NCBI RefSeq assembly: GCF_901000735.1
Contig: NC_081550.1
Location: 10,681,071-10,745,070 of the forward strand
DNA from: Corylus avellana
Taxonomy: Eukaryota; Streptophyta; Magnoliopsida; Fagales; Betulaceae
Length of the DNA stretch: 64,000 bases
Direction of reading: 5' to 3'
Made by a program: the position numbers and the translations under genes. Below are positions 13,263 through 24,300 of this stretch, in pieces. The notes under the pieces were generated by a model, which was not told the DNA's origin, searched no databases, and saw nothing but the letters and a program-made list of their open reading frames with translations. How positions within the stretch are numbered: the stretch's first letter is position 1; the number at the start of each line of letters is the position of its first letter.

Positions 13263-14693
13263 GCATAGAATCCTTATAAACTAGCATCAAGCACACAATA
13301 GATGGTCTAGTAATCATCAAAAATGGTGAACAGAGTGTTGGTTATTGAAAGCAATATGATAGCAAATATAATGAATGTATGATTATGCATTGCAGTAGCT
13401 AATTGGTTTGAATCCTAGATTTTATCGTCTTTCACCCCTTCTCATACCAAGGCTAAATACTAGAGTCTGTCTTAGTGTCCGTTTGATTTGGAAGCTGTTA
13501 CTTCTTACCATATAAATCTTGTTGGTTTTTTAGACCAGTAGTCATTATTCCCCAATCCGCTGCTAGCCATTACTCCCAACTTTTTGTTTATGTATTACTA
13601 GTTTGCGAATTGATATCCATTACTACCCAGTCTTAGTGATAACTCTATTTTGTTAGTTATTTAATTTGAGCAACTCCAGCAGTTCTTGTAAATTAGTTTG
13701 TTTTAGCTAAATTTAGTTACTATGCCTTATTTTCTTACTCCAACAATCATTGTAAAATAAAAATTTTCTCAACAATTGCTACAGTAAACTTTCAATTAAT
13801 CTTATAAGTAATATTTTCTCTTTCTTTCTATTTTTTTAATCTTTTCTCTTTCCACTCTCTCTCTTTTTATGGGAGAAGAAAATGAAACCATAAAATAAAT
13901 AAATAATAATAATACTAAAATATAATATTTAATTAGAGCATTTCTAGGAGAATAGACAAATCTTTTTTAATAGTTAGATTTAATTATTATTAGCATTTTT
14001 TCCTTTCCAGAATAGCCAATTTGTAGTTTTTCCTTCTAATATGAATAGTGAATAGGCTCACACTATAAACTTTGTTTATTAAAATTTTTCCCTCCCTTTC
14101 TTTTACTCTCTCTCTCCTCCTCTTTCTTTTATACTGTCTCTCACACAAAATAATATTTAAAGAAAATAAGGAGTACAATAGAAAATCTATTGGAGTGTAT
14201 ATGAAAAAAATGAGTAGCTAAATTAAAAATGTGTACTTTTTCAGAAGCTATTTAAAGCTATTTAGCCTCTTTTTGCGGGTGATGCTCTTAGAGTAGAAGG
14301 TTAAAATAGATGTTCTGTTGGAGTATGTAGTGAAAAACTAGTAGCTAAAATGAAAAAGAAAAAAAAATAAATAAAAAATTGTATTTTGAGTAAAAACCCT
14401 TGCTAGAGATGCTCTTCATGTGTAGTTATTCAAAACAAATAGTTAGTACACAACAACAAACAATGTAGTCATGAAGAGCAATGTCATTCCCTGTAAGTAC
14501 TTCCCTACTTACTCTTTTAACGTGGATTCTTACTTCCTGCATATAATTACATCCATACAAAACAATATATATATATTATTTGAGATGATCGCTTATAATA
14601 GTTCTAAAATCAAGATCGATGTTTAATCGCGGAAACAAGCCGAAGCCATGGTGACATACCAAAATAATTCCTAAATCAAGTAAAACTAAGTCT
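13263..14693. other. Intergenic, MITE-like inverted ends
   Basis: No gene seen. 13346-13460 matches 55267-55375 in the same orientation, a dispersed repeat. 13667 (GAGCAACTCCAGCAG) and the reverse complement of about 14400-14418 (GAGCATCTCTAGCAAGGG) form imperfect inverted ends. A second, inner pair begins AGAGCATTTCTAGGAG (13935) and closes near 14290. These suggest nested MITEs, weakly supported. An AT microsatellite lies at 14703-14737. Confidence 0.4.
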
Positions 14694-14699
14694 GTTTGG

Positions 14700-14744
<45 letters not shown>

Positions 14745-14920
14745 TTTCCTAATGCAATCCCAAATAAACTCCAAATCTAATGCAGTTTGAAGACTAGCCC
14801 ACAGGTAGGTAAAAGTACGTTGGTTTCTTTCATAACCACTAAAGAGGAAACAAAGCTATTAAAGAATGAAAGAAGGAAAAATGACATTTATGATCGAAAA
14901 TTGACAAGACAAGCGCTTTG
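14694..14920. repeat. Fragment of the DUF247 unit (fourth partial copy)
   Basis: Around the AT microsatellite, the sequence matches unit 2 at about 6835-7180 (region downstream of the DUF247 gene): the same phrases CCCAAATAAACTCCAAATCT and AAGAAAGGAAAAATGRCATT-type text and GACAAGACAAGC. Only about 220 bp remains. Confidence 0.7.
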
Positions 14921-14964
14921 CACCCTATTAGGACATGAGATCACAAGCCTTATAACTTGCTATA

Positions 14965-16326
14965 TGATAAGTGCCAACTGTTGCATATTTGGACCCCTTT
15001 ATTTACATTAGTTAATAGTTTAGCTATGTCATTTAATATTTTGTGTGAGTTTAGTGTTTTTAGTATTTTGTAGGTCATTAAAGAAAACTACAGCTTTAAA
15101 GAGAAAAATGCAAAGTTTGGAAGAAAGCGTATTTTGAGAAGACCTAGATGATGTGGTTAAGTTTAACCAAATCCAAGAGAAAGGTTAAATCAGATTAAAT
15201 TGGATAAAACATCAGATTGGATAAGATTTCGGATCGGATTCAAATTCAGATTTTGTACACGTCTTAGTATTTTGACCATAACTTTCCGTTCAAATATCAG
15301 ATCGAAGTGATTCAAATGGCATTGGAAAGCTAACTCAAAATAATATAATTCACTATGAAATAGGATTTTCCTAATTTGGACGGGTACTAAGCCAAAATCA
15401 CCCCGCAATAAAAGGTCACAAATCTGGACGAATCCTATTCCGATTTCAGATTTCTATTTTGACTGGAAGACAGACCTTCGAATTATCTAGGTTTAATAGG
15501 GCTTCTAGGACTTCCCTAAGCTTATAAATAGACTTCTTTGCGTTCAAGAAAAGATACACAAGTCTAGAGAGCAAAATTCTACAGTTTTTCTCTTTAGTTT
15601 AGTTTTTCTTTAGGTTTAGGTTTAGGTTTAGGTTTAAATTTTATTTTTATGTGGAGCTAAATTCCCAACTAAGGTTGGGGATGAAGCCCCACCGATGAAT
15701 AACGACATCACTTTTATGTAAGTCTTTATTTATCCGATTTTATTGAGTTTTATATTTTAATTGTTTTACTTCTAATCAATGTGTGGAACGATTCTTGGAT
15801 ATCTCTTGTGATTCAAGGATACATGTAATGATTTGAGATAATTTCATATGATTGATTGTTTGGTTTTTAACTCATAAAAATTAGATATCCCTTGTGATTT
15901 GTTCTACGGAAACATCTGGTGTTTTAATTGAATTTAGATTCATTTTGTGATTTTGTCAATGAATGGATACTTGAGATGGTTTTGATTAGTTCTTTGAAGC
16001 ATAGTAAAACATACATAAGATTTATATTGTGAGAATTCCGGAAAAATATTGATGAACATGGAGTATGTTGTTATGATTCGGTGAGTGTGGATTCCTAAAC
16101 TTTAGTCTTTTATCTCTTAGTTTATTTTAATTAGTTTATGTTTGTCTTTTAATTTCAAAACCAAATTCAAAATCAAAAACCTTTTGGAACTAGATTAGGA
16201 TTTAATTAGTTCAGATTTAAATTGCTCTTTCAAAAATATAATTCTCTATGGGTTTGACCTTGTAGTTGCAATCCATTATATTGCAAACGATTCGTGCACT
16301 TGTCAGTTAAATAAATTTGCACAACA
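14965..16326 (+). mobile_element. Solo LTR (family 1.3-1.4 kb), 5-bp TSD CTATA
   Basis: The segment begins TGATAAGTGCCAACTG and ends GCACAACA (TG...CA), and is flanked by the perfect 5-bp repeat CTATA at 14960-14964 and 16327-16331. There is no internal region or second LTR, so it is a solo LTR left by recombination. It shares architecture with the LTRs at 37325, 41712, 43123 and 56780: an A/T-rich start with a CCCTTTATTTA-type phrase, a TATAAATA box, a GAAGCCC-containing leader and a late CTTGTAGTTGCA-type tail. It also has a (TTTAGG)4 run at 15609-15632. Confidence 0.9.
15523..15530 (+). promoter_or_regulatory. TATA box of solo LTR
   Basis: TATAAATA followed by GAC, in the context shared by the other LTRs of the family. 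Position about 560 bp into the LTR fits a U3/R boundary. Confidence 0.6.
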
Positions 16327-16444
16327 CTATACATTCTACCAACGATGCCCAATAAGAGCTGTCACCCCCTGGCAAAGAATGGTTAGATAATCTGAGAGTC
16401 TCTTGATCAACCAGCATCTTGTCTTGATCAACTGGCGTCTCAGC

Positions 16445-18052
16445 TCACCATCTCGGCTCGGCCACCCTCGATGTACAGGAAGTAGTCAGGTCTCCTTGTA
16501 CCTGTCTAGTATTGTACGAATTGCAGCCCAGGCATTTATGTGCCACAACAGGGAATGGGGTGTGAGAGTTTGCTCCACAATCATTGCAGAGAATCCAGAC
16601 CTGATTTTCATACAAAACCTCAACAATAGAGATGTATGACACAGTTGCCATTAATGAATCAAACAGTTGCTTACTTACCATCTTATTCCGGTATATTTCA
16701 GGCATTGGAGTTTGAGGCAATCTGCATTAAAAGTTAAAAAGTATAAAGAACATCAGGACATCAGGACATGAGGCACAATATTATTAGCATAAGCTCATTT
16801 TTGTTTGGAAAACAAGAATTTGGAGAAAACTTCTATTTACCACTTGATCAAGCTTTGCCCACATAAGGTACATATCACAAATGGACTTCGAGCAGATGGG
16901 GCATGAGTACCTGCAAGATAAAGGAATTGATTCTCCCTAGTTGAATTCGCACGAAGAGGAGTTGAAAAACAAATAGGTACATCAAACCAAGAGTAAATTC
17001 TAAATCAGTAAAGTCCAAAATCATACAAGGAGGAAGATTATGCCATTTTTACTTCAAGAGTAAGTTGTGTGTTATGTTCTTATTACTGCTATAATTTTGT
17101 TTCAGGTAAACAAGAAATAAGTGCTTACCGAAAATGTTTCTTCATCTCTTCCACACATTCATGATGTATTGTGTGCCCACAACGTAAGATTGTAATCCCT
17201 TTCAGCGTATCAAATAAAAACTGCAAACCAAAACAGCAGTTATCCTGCTGATAATTTAAAAAATGCTTCTTCGTATTTCATTTTTATCAAATATCAATGC
17301 TTTACATTACCTCAAAGCAAACAGGCCAATCATGGTGCATTGCTCTTTCCACACAATGATGTGCATCTTCCATTAACTTAGAAATGCAACATTCTGATCA
17401 GACAAAAATTACAAGGTAGTTATAATGAGAGGAAGACGAAAAAGAGCAGTGAATGGTCAAGAAACAGCCAATCCAATCCCTCACTTACCACATTTTGTGC
17501 AGTGGAAGAAATTTTCCTTGCCTCCAGTTCTGTTAATTATATTAAGAGGAATAGCATTTGTGAAAATGATGGAAGCAGATGATAATTTTTAGCTATTAAA
17601 AAAATTAAAGAAATGGTAAAAAACGTAAATGAATAATGAAAATTACCTATAGATTCCACATTCATCACAACGGTATTGGTTCTTTGAAGTCTAAAAGAGG
17701 AACAAACATGGAATTTTGCAAACCAGAATACAAAAGCACAACTAAGGAAAGGTGCATTTGACACCCTCTTCGTTCTCTTCTTTTTTTTTATTTTTTTATT
17801 TTTTTTTATTTTTAGTGGATCCAACTCAACTTTGAAACTTATATCATCATCAAAGAACTTGCATATCGCACAGAAGTACTTCCCCATGCAAACACCGCAA
17901 CTAATGCAATACTGTTGAACCTGATTAGTATGCAAGACAACAAGGTGAATACCCACCAAAACTTTCTAAAAAATTGACCTAAAATTTTTAATTTGTACTT
18001 TCATGTTCAGGGAACTTACATGCGGTTCTGTACTGCATAGGGAGCAGATGAC
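16445..18052 (-). pseudogene. CHY/RING-type E3 ubiquitin ligase (MIEL1/RZFP34-like), 5' truncated
   Basis: Proteins of this family ubiquitinate nuclear regulators. Nine exon segments are seen on the minus strand: 18020-18052, about 17840-17920, 17647-17690, 17489-17529, 17311-17393, 17129-17220, 16841-16910, 16679-16721 and 16445-16600. In order they encode VICSLCSTE, CISCGVCMGKYFC, CDECGIYR, GGKENFFHC, CISKLMEDAHHCVERAMHHD, PVCFE plus CGHTIHHEC (RING), CPICSK, MPEIYRNKM and CNDCGANSH...AHKCLGCNSYNT (zinc ribbon). Nearly all borders are GT-AG. The first CHY-finger exon and start codon are not found upstream before the chromovirus LTR at 18197, nor just beyond 23285. The donor of the second segment is also not a clean GT in frame. 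All RING and ribbon cysteines visible are intact, so it may be a gene split by the transposon or a fragment. Confidence 0.85.
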
Positions 18053-18196
18053 CTGAAATTCGAAGAAAACATGGACAATTTAGAGAAGTGAAAGTAGCAA
18101 CATAATAGACCATATCCACAAGAAGTGAGAACCAACAACGGTCAATTTTACCTTTTATGAAATTCATCCTTAAGGTTTAAAATTGATCAAATTAGA
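18053..18196. other. Intron or flank between CHY/RING fragment and LTR
   Basis: No coding exon seen. The last 50 bp (CCTTAAGG ... ATCAAATT) resembles the sequence just past the other end of the chromovirus at 23290-23320. Confidence 0.5.
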
Positions 18197-18580
18197 TGAG
18201 AATCAACTAGCACAAAGACAAGAACCTAAAAGCTTGGCTACTTCAAGGGAGCCTTGACCTCCAAAAGCACAACAAGTGTGCAATTTGATAATTTCCAGCC
18301 TGCCTCTTTATTCCTTCTACCTCCTATAGGAAAAATGTTACATAAGAGACCTAGTATTAGGTCTGGACTTTAGTATTCAGATTCTGACCTTACAAGGGAA
18401 GAATCATAAATACTATTATGACTTTATTGAAAACAAAATAAAAGAAGATACTCTCCTTATTAGTCTAAACGTGAGTGTCACTTTTGGAGATAATCTCCTT
18501 ATAGAATAATAAAACCTAATATGGAGATACTCTCCTTATTGAACTAAACTTGAGGCACACGTGACTTGTGGTTCACATCA
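18197..18580 (-). repeat. 3' LTR of chromovirus
   Basis: 384 bp, minus-strand ends TGATGTGAACC...GATTCTCA. Near-identical to 22898-23285 apart from scattered substitutions and a small deletion at the TTTAAATAGG site. Confidence 0.9.
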
Positions 18581-19580
18581 TTCCCCTTCCCTAACAATTC
18601 CCTTGTCCTCAAGGGAAAATTCTGGAAATTGCTTTTGAATGAATTCCTGCTCTTCCCATGTTGCTTCCGCCGGTGATAATCCCTGCCAATGAATTAAAAT
18701 CTCAGGCTTCTTGTTCCGAATCCTCTTCTCCAACACAGCTCTTGGTTTCGGAATGATACGATCATCTTCCAAGACATCCGGCAGTTGTGGCAAGGCAATT
18801 TGTTCTCCCCCTAGATGTCGTTTGAGCAAACTGACGTGGAAAACAAGATGGATGCGAGCTCCTAATGGCAACTCCAGCTTATAAGCTACTGGACTTATTT
18901 TTTTGATGATTTTGAAGGGCCCAAAAAACCTTGCTGCCAGCTTGGCACTTCTGCGTAGGTGGACAGATACCTGTTTATATGGATGTAATTTAAGAAACAC
19001 CCATTCCCCCTCCTCAAACTCTTCTTCCCGATGCTTACCGTGCATCATACACTTTCTTCATTCTTTCCTGCATCAACTTCATGTTCTCCCTCAGCTCCCT
19101 TAACACTTGATCACGTGTCAGTAGCTCCATTTCCACCACTTCTACCCTTGCCGTCCCAGGTAGATAAGTAAGCAAGGTGGGTGGATCTCTCCCATAAACT
19201 GCTGCAAAAGGGGTGGTTTTGAGGGTAGAATGCCAGCTTGTATTATAACTATATTCAGCCCAAGCCAACCACTTACCCCACTCCTTGGGTTGAGAGCTCG
19301 TAAAACAACGCAAATACATTTCCATGGTGCGATTCACAACCTCAGTTTGGCCATCCGTATGCGGATGATAAGCGGAGCTCAAATTGAAATTGGTACCCTG
19401 CAATCGGAACACTTCCTTCCAAAAATGACTAGTGAACGCCGGGTCCCTATCGCACACAATCGACTTAGGCATACCGTGGAGCTTAAAAATATTTTCAAAA
19501 AAAACTTGAGCTACACTCATGGCAATGTAACAATCCTTGGGGTGTAAAGCTCTCCACCTTATGGCGTTGACAAACTTCAC
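18578..19580 (-). pseudogene. Integrase core and chromodomain of chromovirus
   Basis: The segment 19580-19035 carries the second and third parts of the DDE core: VCDRDPAFTSHFW with the second acidic residue, and SAYHPHTDGQTEVVNR with the glutamate. The stretch that normally carries the first catalytic aspartate, just after the HHCC finger, is missing because the frame from the finger joins almost directly to AQVFFENIFKLHG. The 19048-18578 segment is in another frame and holds the C-terminal domain (GPFKIIKKISPVAYKLELP) and a chromodomain-like end (ILIHWQGLSPAEATWEE). Chromodomains target insertion to heterochromatin. The frame ends three bases into the 3' LTR. Confidence 0.92.
18581..18592 (-). 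other. Polypurine tract of chromovirus
   Basis: Minus strand reads AGGGAAGGGGAA, directly before the 3' LTR start TGATGTG. This is the expected primer for plus-strand DNA synthesis. Confidence 0.75.
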
Positions 19581-20420
19581 ATTCCTTGATGAACTCCTTT
19601 ATTTGTCGCCGCATTCCCTTCCAATAAAAATTCGCCCATATCCTTTGGAAGGTCTTTTGGTATCCTTCATGAAATCCCCCATGTATTTGCTCTATAATTG
19701 CGGATATAAGTGCAGATCGCTCCGAAAGATAAATTCGTTCTTTAAAAAACAGAATACCTTCCTTATACTTCCATGGGCCTACGGCTTCTCCATCTTGGAT
19801 TCTTTGCACCGGCTCCTTCATCTCTACATCACCTTCTATTTCCCCTTTGATCTCGTCCAACCAGTTGGCAATTGGACTTGAAATGGCGGCTAGCTCCCCT
19901 GGAACCTGCATATCCCCTCTCCTTGATAAAGCATCGGCCACCACATTCTCTCTCCCCTTTTTGTACTCGATGGAAAAATCAAACCCCATCAGCGTATATA
20001 ACCACTTTTGTTGAGCAGTAGTGGAGATTTTCTGGGTCCACAGGTATTTTAGACTATGCTGATCCGATCTTACCACAAAATGTCTACCCAGCAAATATGG
20101 TCGCCACTTTTGAACCGCCATGACGAGAGCCAATATCTCCTTCTCGTAGGTGGATAATAATAATTGGGTTCCCTGCAACGCTTGACTGAAAAAAGCAATC
20201 GCCGTTCTTGAAGAAGTACGGCGCCAATGCCCACCCCTAAGGCATCACACTCAACCACGAATTCCTTAGAGAAATCTGGTAAGGCAAGGATGGGTGCCTG
20301 GGTCATAGCTCGTTTGAGGTCTTCAAAGGCTTTTTCTACTCCGGTTGTCCATGTAAAATTCTTCTTCTTCAACATGCGGGTTAAAGGGCCCGTGATTTTC
20401 CCATAGTCTTGGATAAATCG
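19495..20420 (-). pseudogene. RNase H and integrase zinc finger of chromovirus
   Basis: 20375 to about 20200 encodes the start of RNase H (FVVECDALGVGIGAVL, with G where S is usual after DA). A frameshift near 20200 moves to the 20178-19495 frame: ILALVMAVQKWRPYL, VRSDQHSLKYL, and VADALSRR. The integrase finger follows, with HGGFHEG and CEVCQRHK giving the HHCC pattern. The frame then runs into unrelated residues, where the core should start. RNase H removes template RNA during reverse transcription. Confidence 0.9.
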
Positions 20421-21208
20421 CTAGTAGTATCCCGTGAGTCCCAAGAATCCTCGCATTGCCTTGAGGGTCCCAGGTTTCGGCCACTTCTCCATGGCCTCTA
20501 CTTTGTCGGGGTCAACTCCTACTCCCTTGGATGAAATTACGTGGCCCAAATATTGAACCTCATGTTGACCAAATAGGCATTTGGTCCTTTTGACACATAA
20601 CTGCTGATTTTCCAATACTCCCAACACAGTGGGACATGTTGTAGGTGTTGCTCCCAAGTACTATTATATACCAATATGTCATAAAAAAAAACCAATACAA
20701 ATTTACGGAGATAAATTCGGAATACCTCATTCATGAGTGTTTGGAAAGTGGATGGCACATTTGTCAATCCGAACGGCATGACGAGGAACTCATAGTGCCC
20801 GTGGTGTGTGCGAAAAGCTGTCTTCTCAATGTCGGCCACCTTCATCCTCACTTGATGATACCCGGAGCGCAAATCCAAATTGGTGAAGAACTTGGCTCCA
20901 TTCAATTCGTCCAGGAGTTTATCAATAACAGGTATGGGAAACTTATCCTTTATCGTTATTTTGTTCAACTCGCGATAATCGACACACATTCTCCAAGTGC
21001 CATCCCCCTTCTTTACTAAGAGTACCGGAGATGAGTAGGGGCTATTAGAAGGTCGAATTATTCCCCGCTCCAACATGTCTTCGACTTGCTTCTCAATTTC
21101 AGCTTTTTGATGAAATGGGTAGCGGTAGGGTTTAACACTTATTGAACCTGCCCCCGGTTGCAAAAGGATGCGATGGTCGTGGAAGAGGCAGCCCACGTGG
21201 TTCCTCAA
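20421..21208 (-). pseudogene. Reverse transcriptase of chromovirus, active-site mutant
   Basis: 21208 to about 20640 carries RT motifs: [28 protein letters not shown], and VMPFGLTN. The catalytic box reads [10 protein letters not shown], so the first of the two adjacent aspartates of the FxDD box is tyrosine. A frameshift near 20650 leads into the 20657-20421 frame ([20 protein letters not shown]), which ends at a TAG where glutamine is expected. RT is inactive on three counts. Confidence 0.93.
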
Positions 21209-22118
21209 AAATTGCCTTGCTTGCTTCTAGGATTGTGTCCATCTCCTTTGTTTTTACCTCCCCCATGTTTTCTATATCTTCAAGTTGCACGTCATTCTTG
21301 GTGGAGAGGATGGAATGTAATTCTCTAGTTGGGTTCTCTGCAGCCCGCACTCCATGCAGTGTTACTTGCTTTCCTTCCCAAGTGAACTTCATCTTCAATT
21401 CCTCAAAATCCCACCATATAGGCCCTAATACTCGCAACCACTGGGCACCCAACATGATCCCATAACCTTCTAAGGGAAGAACAAAAAACTCAATCTGAAA
21501 TTTCCACCCCTGCAACTTCACTGCAATTGGGTGGCACTTCCCCGGACTTGTAATTTTTTCTCCCGATGCCATGATCACCTCCATAGTCTCCCTCTTTTTC
21601 GGAATTAATCCCAAGACCTCGGCGAGGGCTAAGCTCACAAAATTGCGAGTGCTCCCTGAGTCAATAAGTACCAAAGAGATGGATCTCCCAATTTGGCCAT
21701 AAACCTTCATTGTGTCCGGTGCATCTCTTCCTGTGATGGCATGTAGGGAGATTTTTGGAAGGTCTTCATTCTCTCCTTCTTCCTCCTCCATTACTCCATC
21801 CCCATCATCACCTTCCCCTCTATATGCTTCAATCATAAACAATCTTTTACAACGGTGCCCTGGTCCATACTTGTCATTGCACTTGAAGCAAAGACCCCTC
21901 TCTTGTCTCTCTGTAAGCTCCGCAGGCGTCAATCTTTTAACCTGCATGGTTGGCTGTCCTGCACCGGTTTGCTGGTTCAGGGGGGTTCGTCGGGTGTCTG
22001 GTATGGTATTTTTTCGAAGGGCTAGATGTTGAGCTTCATACAAACGAGCCAGGCCGATGGCAGATGTGAGAGTGTGCGGCCTTCCTGCTAAGACATCTGC
22101 CTTGATAGGCTCCTTCAA
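21132..22118 (-). pseudogene. Gag C-terminus with zinc knuckle and aspartic protease of chromovirus
   Basis: A 328-codon open segment. Early: the end of Gag with a zinc knuckle in the form CFKCNDKYGPGHRC, normal for this plant clade. Middle: an acidic linker (GEGDDGDGVMEEEEGENED). Later: aspartic protease with catalytic DSGS in VLIDSGSTRNFVS and the second conserved part GYGIMLGAQWL. After that it drifts into linker toward RT. This part is the best preserved of the element. Confidence 0.92.
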
Positions 22119-22880
22119 TCCGCTTACAAAACAACTAACTTGTTGGCTCGAGGTTAAGGTCCCTATTTTTGAAAGAAGGGACTCAAAGCTTGCTTGATAG
22201 TCCTTGATACTCCCCTGCTGCTACAACTTCGTCAATTCTCCAAAGGGATCATAGAATTGGTTGGGGCCAAACCGAGCGCATAATCCTTCTGTGAGTTCTA
22301 CCCAACGTACTTCCCGCCCCTCTCTCAGCAAGATTTGGTACCACAACTGAGCTTCCCCTTCCAGGTGGAAAGAAGCCAGGGGTGTTTTCTCCTCATCTGA
22401 CGTCCCTTGGAATCTAAAAAACTGTTATGCTCTACAGATCCATCTGGTGGGGTCTTCTCCCCCATTGAAGTATAGGAACTCCAACTTGACGTGTCTGTTG
22501 ATGAACGACTGGTTCCGTTCTCTGGTTTCTGCCCGGGAATTCTCTCCCTCATCTTCGTGTCTCTTCCCCTGAGAACTCTCCCCTTCTTCACGCCGTGTTC
22601 CTCCTTGCGTAGATATCTTCTCCAGAATTTATGTCAAACGGGCCATCATCTTTTGCTGGACTTCTGATATTACGTGCACTGACTGCTCCAAATTTCCCAC
22701 TCTGCCTTCCATTGCTGTTTGTTGTACGTTCTTCATCACTGATCTCGTCACTGGCCGAGATTCTAGAGTAAAATCTTGGTAGGTCCAACTTTTATTCCTA
22801 GAGCGGCCTATGTTGATTCTCTATGGTTTCTTCTGAGGGAAACCAGGCCTCTTACAGTTTCGGGTAGGGAGAGGAACTTA
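22119..22880 (-). pseudogene. Gag N-terminal region of chromovirus
   Basis: Broken across frames (22788-22588, 22591-22325 and on to 22118). Minus-strand text from about 22400 to 22190 reads as a retrotransposon Gag capsid domain (phrases such as FHLEGEAQLWYQ and RFGPNQFYDPFGELTK), with a stop codon in the middle part. Leader sequence follows the primer-binding site. Confidence 0.8.
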
Positions 22881-22892
22881 GCTCTGATACCA
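22881..22892 (-). other. Primer-binding site (tRNA-iMet)
   Basis: Minus strand TGGTATCAGAGC, the classic plant initiator-methionine tRNA complement, five bases inside the 5' LTR. Confidence 0.9.
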
Positions 22893-22897
22893 ATTGA

Positions 22898-23285
22898 TGA
22901 GAATCAACTAGGACAAAGACAAGAATCTAAAAGCTTGGCTACTTCGAGGGAGCCTTGACCTCCAAAAGCACAACAAGTGTGTAGTTTGATAATTTCCAGC
23001 CTGCCTCTTTATTCCTTCTACCTCCTTTAAATAGGAAAAACGTTACATAAGAGACCTAGTATTAGGTCTGGACTTTAGTATTTAGATTCTGACCTTACAA
23101 GGGAAGAATCGTAAATACTATTATGACTTTATTGAAAACAAAATAAAAGAAGATACTCTCCTTATTAGTCTAAACGCGAGTGTCACGTTTGGAGATAATC
23201 TCCTTATAGAATAATATAACCTAATATGGAGATACTCTCCTTATTGAACTAAACTTGAGGCACACGTGACTTGGGGTTCAGATCA
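22898..23285 (-). repeat. 5' LTR of chromovirus
   Basis: 388 bp, minus-strand ends TGATCTGAACC...GATTCTCA. It keeps a CTATTTAAAG TATA-like motif near 23022-23032 that the 3' LTR has lost. Confidence 0.9.
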
Positions 23286-24300
23286 TACTCCTTAAGGTAT
23301 GCTTTATTATCAAATTGCTCCCTCCGTACACCTATTGTTTGGGCTTTTAGCGTAAACTGTGATACCTAGGCCTTTCTCCTTCCCATTGGCAAGGGGTTGT
23401 GGGGTGGCCACCCACCCACACTCACTAGCGGTGGCAGAGGGAGTGGTACGTCGAAACCCACGCTCTCCACCATTGGGTGTGGGTGTTCGTTTATGAGTGG
23501 GTTGTCCCACCCAACAACAAAGGGGTGTAGGGTCGCCCCACTACCCGCTCTGTCCATTAGCAGAGGGCATGAGTCGCAACCTATCTACTATGCAACTTGT
23601 GAGAGTGAGTGGGTGGGTCGGGGCAAACACCCATTGGTAGAGGGGGCACGACCCAACCACCAACAAAGGAAGAGTGCGAGTTGTTGCCCCATTGCTGCCT
23701 TGACGTAGTGGCGATGGGCATGGGTGGGGCGACCCACACCACTACCAGTGGGCAATGGGGGCAACAATGTGATCCACCCCCTCCTCTATTGGTGGGTAGG
23801 GCAGCCTACCCATTCAGAAAGAGCATGGGGTGGGTTGGTGGTGCGATTCATGGGGCGATTGGCGGCCGCCCGATTTGTAATACACCACACTAAATTAGAA
23901 TTAAGGACACCATGAATTAGCGCCAAAGTATTTATAATAAAGTTGAATTAATCACAAATCCCAAAAGGAAGAGAAATTGAGATTTTAAATACTTAGAAGA
24001 AACTCCCTACGAAGATCGTCTAAATGGTAGGTAATGGAAAAATAGGAAAGACATTTGTTTATCGTTTGGACGGTCCACATCAGCAAAAAGTCTAGACGAT
24101 CCAAAGACCAACCGGACAGTGACAGTCTGCATGCAAATCAAATGGAGCCAATTTAGCACAGATGCATGGAAGGGCTTATTTAAAGGTCTAGGATAAACCC
24201 TAGACACCCCATTTGAGACATTTAGCCTCCCAAAAGGGCCAAAATCTTTGAAAGAAAGAAAATATGAAAGATGAGGAGGGAGTCAAGGAGTACCAAAACA
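23286..24300. other. Intergenic, GC-rich repeat-like block
   Basis: No gene recognised. 23390-23880 is unusually GC-rich for this window and is built from recurring GTGGGTGGG, GGGGCGACCC and CCACCCACC-type words on both strands. Several overlapping open frames there are products of base composition. 24000-24300 is plain AT-rich DNA. Confidence 0.5.

Larger units (their letters stand above)
18197..23285 (-). mobile_element. Ty3/gypsy chromovirus LTR retrotransposon, decayed
   Basis: Two LTRs (18197-18580 and 22898-23285) enclose gag, protease, reverse transcriptase, RNase H, integrase and chromodomain on the minus strand. A primer-binding site complementary to initiator tRNA-Met (TGGTATCAGAGC) lies at 22881-22892, and a purine tract at 18581-18592. 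The chromodomain at the end of integrase places it with the plant chromoviruses (Tekay/Del-like). Frameshifts and stops break every reading frame, the RT active site is changed and part of integrase is missing, so it cannot move on its own. A 5-bp target duplication is not visible. Confidence 0.95.

Noticed and set aside
15190..15408. 72-codon minus-strand frame
   Set aside because: Antisense within a solo LTR; no domain.
17537..17959. 140-codon continuous minus-strand protein
   Set aside because: Only CISCGVCMGKYFC...FFDDDI and the CHY-type exon text are coding; the frame reads through introns with a T-rich tract.
19230..22032. Plus-strand frames of 100-124 codons
   Set aside because: Shadows of the minus-strand chromovirus polyprotein.
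23366..23915. Several overlapping 60-100 codon frames on both strands
   Set aside because: High GC lowers stop frequency; no start context, domain or splice sites.
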